A stretch of 64,000 nt of DNA from Blasia pusilla (lineage: Eukaryota; Marchantiophyta; Marchantiopsida; Blasiales): the NCBI GenBank assembly GCA_050084515.1, contig CM114271.1, positions 25,730,001 through 25,794,000 on the forward strand. The letters run 5' to 3'. Of this stretch, positions 60,031 to 64,000 are shown in pieces. The position numbers and the translations under genes are program-made. Within the stretch, counting starts at the first letter, position 1, and each line of letters begins with the position of its first letter. The notes under the pieces are model-generated. The model made no database searches. It saw only the letters and a list, made by a program, of their open reading frames with translations, and was not told where the DNA came from.

Positions 60031-63000
60031 ATGATGGCCGCAGCGTTGCCTCTATCGATCCTTCAGCAAGGGGCGTTTTCATCATCTTCTCTCCGCTTGA
60101 GTGGTGGCAATAGCCGCGCTGCCCTGTTCTCTGCGAATCGCTGGGAGCAGCACATGTTCTCAGCGTCGCCTCACCGAATCTCTGTGCTTCAAACCACGTC
60201 GACTCCATCTGGTAAGACTCCTTGCAACTCACAAATGCTCACAGGTAATTTCATGGTGCGCTGACCTCTGCAGTTGTGGTGGTTGGTGGTGCTGATTTAC
60301 TTTCCGCAATGGCTACAATTGAACGAGGTTTAATTTTCGTCGTCGTTTTGGCTGGTCGGCGGATGCTTGCTTGCACTTGGACAGAGTCGGAGCCGGAGCT
60401 GAAGATGGGGGTGGCAGAGGAAGAGGAGCGAGAGTGGAGTCTGTGCACTCAGCTTCTTCATCATGATAAAACGTATGATCCTTACGATGCGGTCAGCGTT
60501 CCTCTTTACCAGACCGCTACATTCTGCCAGGTGAATGCTTCGAGCAACCCCAAAAGAAGAGCTGGAATTGTTCTTCACGCTGTCTGACCCTCTTGGCTTC
60601 TCTTCTTGGTTACCCTTGGACAAGAATTCTGTTCTTTCATTCATTCTCTACAGCTTGATTACGGAGACAGGTGCAATGTGATTCTATTAAATTAATCGAA
60701 AGGAAACAAAATGTAACCTTCTCAGACGCTAGCTGATATTCGTTTTCTTTTGCTGGTATAAATTTGTACGAAAGCCCTCAGCGACTGAGCCCGGATCGTA
60801 TGACTACACCAGAAGCGGTAATCCCACTCGAGATTCGCTTGAGAAGTAAGTTAAATTGGATGTGTACTGTATAAGTTGCTTCTCAATTTTTGAGGAGTAC
60901 AGCTGTGGTTTTCCTTTAGCTGATGGATCTTGGACTATCTCGTAGGCATGGAAGCCAATACATTCTGATCTCAAAAAACAATTTGCAGCCCTTACAGCTG
61001 AGGTTGCGGCTAGTTTCTACTTTCCTTGTGTCCAAGTTTCATGTAGTCTGTGTTGACGTGATTAAAGCTCTCACCCCTTCGATTTCGGCTTACATTCCAA
61101 CATATGTGTAGGTTGTTGGCTAAGCTGGAAGGAGCAGATCGGGCATTTTGTTTTACATCTGGCATGGCCGCCTTGACTACAGTTACTCATCTACTTAAAT
61201 CAGGTGCGTGTATAGAGTAATTTTGCTATTTTTCGAGGGTTTAAGGGTTTTTTAGGTGATGAGATTAATGATCTTTAGCAAAGAGCCTCTTAGGCTTGCC
61301 CATGAAGAAGGTGAATCCTCAATTGATGTCTTAGCTAACAAGATATAAATTTACGTTGTGTTTCACTGCCAACTTCAACTCATAAATCTCTCATGTCATG
61401 TGCAAGAGAGGGAAAATCGTGAGGGGCTCTTTCTGAGTTGTGAACTTCTCCTCATCTAAGTGCATGTTTTGGATCTTCTCAGCTGAATTGGTGAGCTCGT
61501 TTGTTTGTTGATAATATCAAGTTCTCAGTTGTGAGAATAATCTCATATGTTCCTTTTTATCACAAGGTCAACCGTCTGGATTGTAACCCTTGGTGACTGT
61601 AATAGCTGTAAATCATCGATTGAGCTATCTTTGGAACTTTTGTGGTTTACCTGGGCCCTCCACTCTGAGGACCTGACCATACAGTGTGAGCATGAGGTTG
61701 AACGTTAACAGAGATTATGCTTTGTGTTTTTGGGTGGAATATGATTCTTCTTGTACTGTAGATTGAAGGAAATGCTATCAGGAGATCCATTAAAACGGAG
61801 ACAGTTTGAGGCTGAAAATTGGTTTTGAAATGTATGAAGGGTGGCATTCATGTAACAGTTTTTTGTGTGTTTTTGTGGCAGGGCAAGAAATTGTGGTTGG
61901 TGATGACATTTATGGCGGTTCAGACAGACTGCTATCACAAATAGTTCCAAAGAATGGTGTCATAGTAAAGTATTACTCTTAAGGGTAGATCTTATTTCGG
62001 AAAATTGTTTGTTCTGATTTGATTTTCACTGCTTTGAATCTCTAGGAATCTTTGTGAGAGGCTTGGAGGTTTATCACATTCTTTTGAGTTTGTTGGTGGT
62101 TCAAATTTTCAAAGGGAATTGTCAGCTTTAGTTCTTATATTAGGTGGTCATCTCACAGGCGGGTAGATATGAGTAATCTTGAAGAAGTACGGGCAGCTGT
62201 GGGCCCTACAACAAAGCTGGTGTGGTTGGAGAGCCCAACGAATCCTCGCATAATGATCGCAGACATTCGTGTACATTTCTTCCTCTTCTTAATTCAATGT
62301 TGTTTCCCCTTATTTGTATTACGTGAACGATGGAATGAATAAACTGATTGTTTGTCCAGTGGTACGCAAGAGATCCACAAGGGAGCATTCAGTGATTTGC
62401 GGTGACTATATATTTTTGTTGGGTGGAAACCTTTCTGAGAAAAGCTTCAGGTTTTGATGAATTTGGAAGATTTACAGGAAATAGCAGATATTGCACACAA
62501 ACATGGAGCCCTAGTGATGGTCGACAATAGTATTATGTCTCCAATACTTTCCAGACCACTTGAGTTGGGGGCAGGTAAGAAAGAGTCTGGGTGCACAGAA
62601 TTGGAATCACGTTTAGCTTATCTTGAGTTTAGGTATGCAGGAACTTGCTTTGTGGACGTGTTGAATCTAAAGGTTCTAAGTCAAGAAGGAATGTTTACTC
62701 TGAGTGTGGTTTAAGTTTGAATAGATTATTTTTTCTGGAGCTTTTCACCAGAGTTTGGATGCCTGGCGGTTTACATTTTCTCAGCATGAATCTAGCAAAG
62801 AAGGCTTCCAACCTTACAGATATGATCTTTTGCTTCAACAAAACTGTTTGTTTCTTGCAAGGTTCACAGATATTGTGATGCATTCAGCTACAAAATTTAT
62901 TTCGGGCCACAGTGATATCATGGCTGGTGTTCTTGCTGTGAAGGATCCAAGGTATGGATGTCAATCAGCTACTTATCGTCAAAATGGAATCAGATCCCTA

Positions 63001-64000
63001 TGAGGAAACGTGGAGGTTTGTCATGATGTAAACCAAGCCAGCACTGGCTTGCCTTCATCACTTTCGTAATGCTGCACCACTGTCCTGATACAATCACTCC
63101 TGGGCCATTTCTATGAGAACCTTTCATTAAGACAACAGAAGAGTGAATTAAAGTTTTGCACTCACTGACGCCAGGGGCCAAGGGATAGACAGAAATGTCA
63201 AGGTCTAAGCAGGCACTAGCAGAGCCCAGACAGTGTGCAAAGGTCGTCAGGAAAGAAGCCTTCCGTGAGTCTTCTGAATCATATAAATGTGCTACTTCAA
63301 GTATTTGCCTTATCTTTACATTTAGAGTCCTCGAGCACAACTACCCTGTTACTTCTGTTGTCATATAATGATGGAATTCGTATGCAGATGTGGGTCTAGT
63401 TGAGTGTAGAATAGGGCGAAACAAAGGACTTAAGTGAATCCTATTTTCACCCTATTCATAATAAGCATGCTTAACCTGTGCAGTCTGGCAAAGGAGCTTT
63501 ATTTTCTGCAAAATGCGGAGGGCACAGGCTTAGCACCATTCGACTGTTGGCTATGCCTCCGTGGTATCAAGACTATGGCACTTCGTGTTGAAAAGCAACA
63601 GGTTCTGGGATTCTCAGTTGGTCTTTATTTTGCAAGTTCCCGTCTGTGAGGAAACCTTCTGTTTTTGTGATTTGTTCCTTCACGAACGAAATAGAGATTT
63701 GAAACTCTCCATTCTTCCTTGTGGTGTAACAGGCCAATGCACAAAAGATAGCAGAGTTTCTTGATACACATCCGCAAATCAAGAAGGTCAACTATGCTGG
63801 ACTCCTGGGACATGTTGGTCGAGATTTGCACTTCTCACAGGTATATTTATCCTACCAGTGAGTTCTGCAAACACTTTTCAAAGTACCAGGGATTGGGTCT
63901 AAGGGTAAACTCTTAATGGGACACATGTGTGAACAGTGCAAGGGTGCGGGATCTGTTCTGAGCTTCACGACTGGTTCTTTGGCGGCATCTAAGCATATTG
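60031..64000 (+). CDS. CBL: Cystathionine beta-lyase, plastid form, 3' end outside the window
   Basis: It cleaves cystathionine to homocysteine, pyruvate and ammonia using pyridoxal phosphate. Eleven exons read: 60031-60211, 60274-60530, 60775-60845, 61112-61203, 61882-61969, 62159-62270, 62478-62574, 62870-62951, 63484-63601, 63733-63840, and 63937 onward, all with GT-AG borders and matching phases, giving 423 codons so far. The first 60 residues are rich in Ser, Ala and Arg, a likely chloroplast transit peptide. Conserved blocks include YDPYDAVSVPLYQTATF, YDYTRSGNPTRD, FTSGMAAL, WLESPTNPR, VDNSIMSP and the cofactor Lys308 in SATKF. A weak possible 57-base intron at 60328-60384 is in frame and I kept it as exon. 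A TATA-like attataga lies near 59951. No break was seen. The related gamma-synthase is less likely because of the closer fit to beta-lyase throughout. Confidence 0.93.

Noticed and set aside
60328-60384. A 57-base intron in CBL exon 2
   Set aside because: The borders are weak and the segment is in frame without a stop, so it was left as coding. Transcript data could reverse this.

Overview
The window looks like nuclear DNA of a land plant. It carries two spliced plant-type housekeeping genes with GT-AG introns, one of which begins with a plastid-transit-like leader, embedded in nested plant transposons (Helitron, Ty3/gypsy, chromodomain Ty3, CACTA). The 14-exon METE structure and a cytosine-methyltransferase-bearing Ty3 element would fit a seed-free plant, but I cannot name the species.

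Layout. 1-14.1 kb: a Helitron (Rep domain 1.12-3.27 kb, helicase 12.19-13.86 kb) with the 3' end of one unusual Ty3/gypsy element abutting its Rep part (1-1119) and a second copy inserted inside it (3270-12186, 4-bp target duplication aatt). 14.8-15.9 kb: the C-terminal part of a non-LTR-like retroelement protein. 16-19.7 kb: gene-free sequence with short repeats. 19.8-24.9 kb: METE, cobalamin-independent methionine synthase, minus strand, 14 coding exons and apparently intact. 25.2-35.1 kb: AT-rich, gene-poor, with one decayed coding-like stretch. 35179-57741: a third copy of the Ty3 element on the minus strand, split by a chromodomain Ty3 element (36433-42210) and by a CACTA transposon (44886-51716). 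57.7-59.5 kb: Helitron helicase fragment, two long GA arrays, a Helitron-like 3' end and another non-LTR fragment. 60.03-64.0 kb: CBL, cystathionine beta-lyase, plus strand, cut by the window end.

Most notable is the Ty3 element family. Between protease and reverse transcriptase it carries a C5 cytosine DNA-methyltransferase domain, and after the integrase it carries a PHD finger. One element thus carries the fold of a DNA-methylation writer and a chromatin-reader finger. Its ends form split direct repeats (B - ORFs - A - B - A) rather than two equal LTRs. All three copies touch Helitron coding sequence. Copies 2 and 3 are broken, so the window holds relics of the system and not a live element; copy 1 is only a 3' end.

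The two host genes are functionally linked. CBL makes homocysteine from cystathionine and METE methylates homocysteine to methionine. They are divergently oriented and separated by about 36 kb that is largely transposon.
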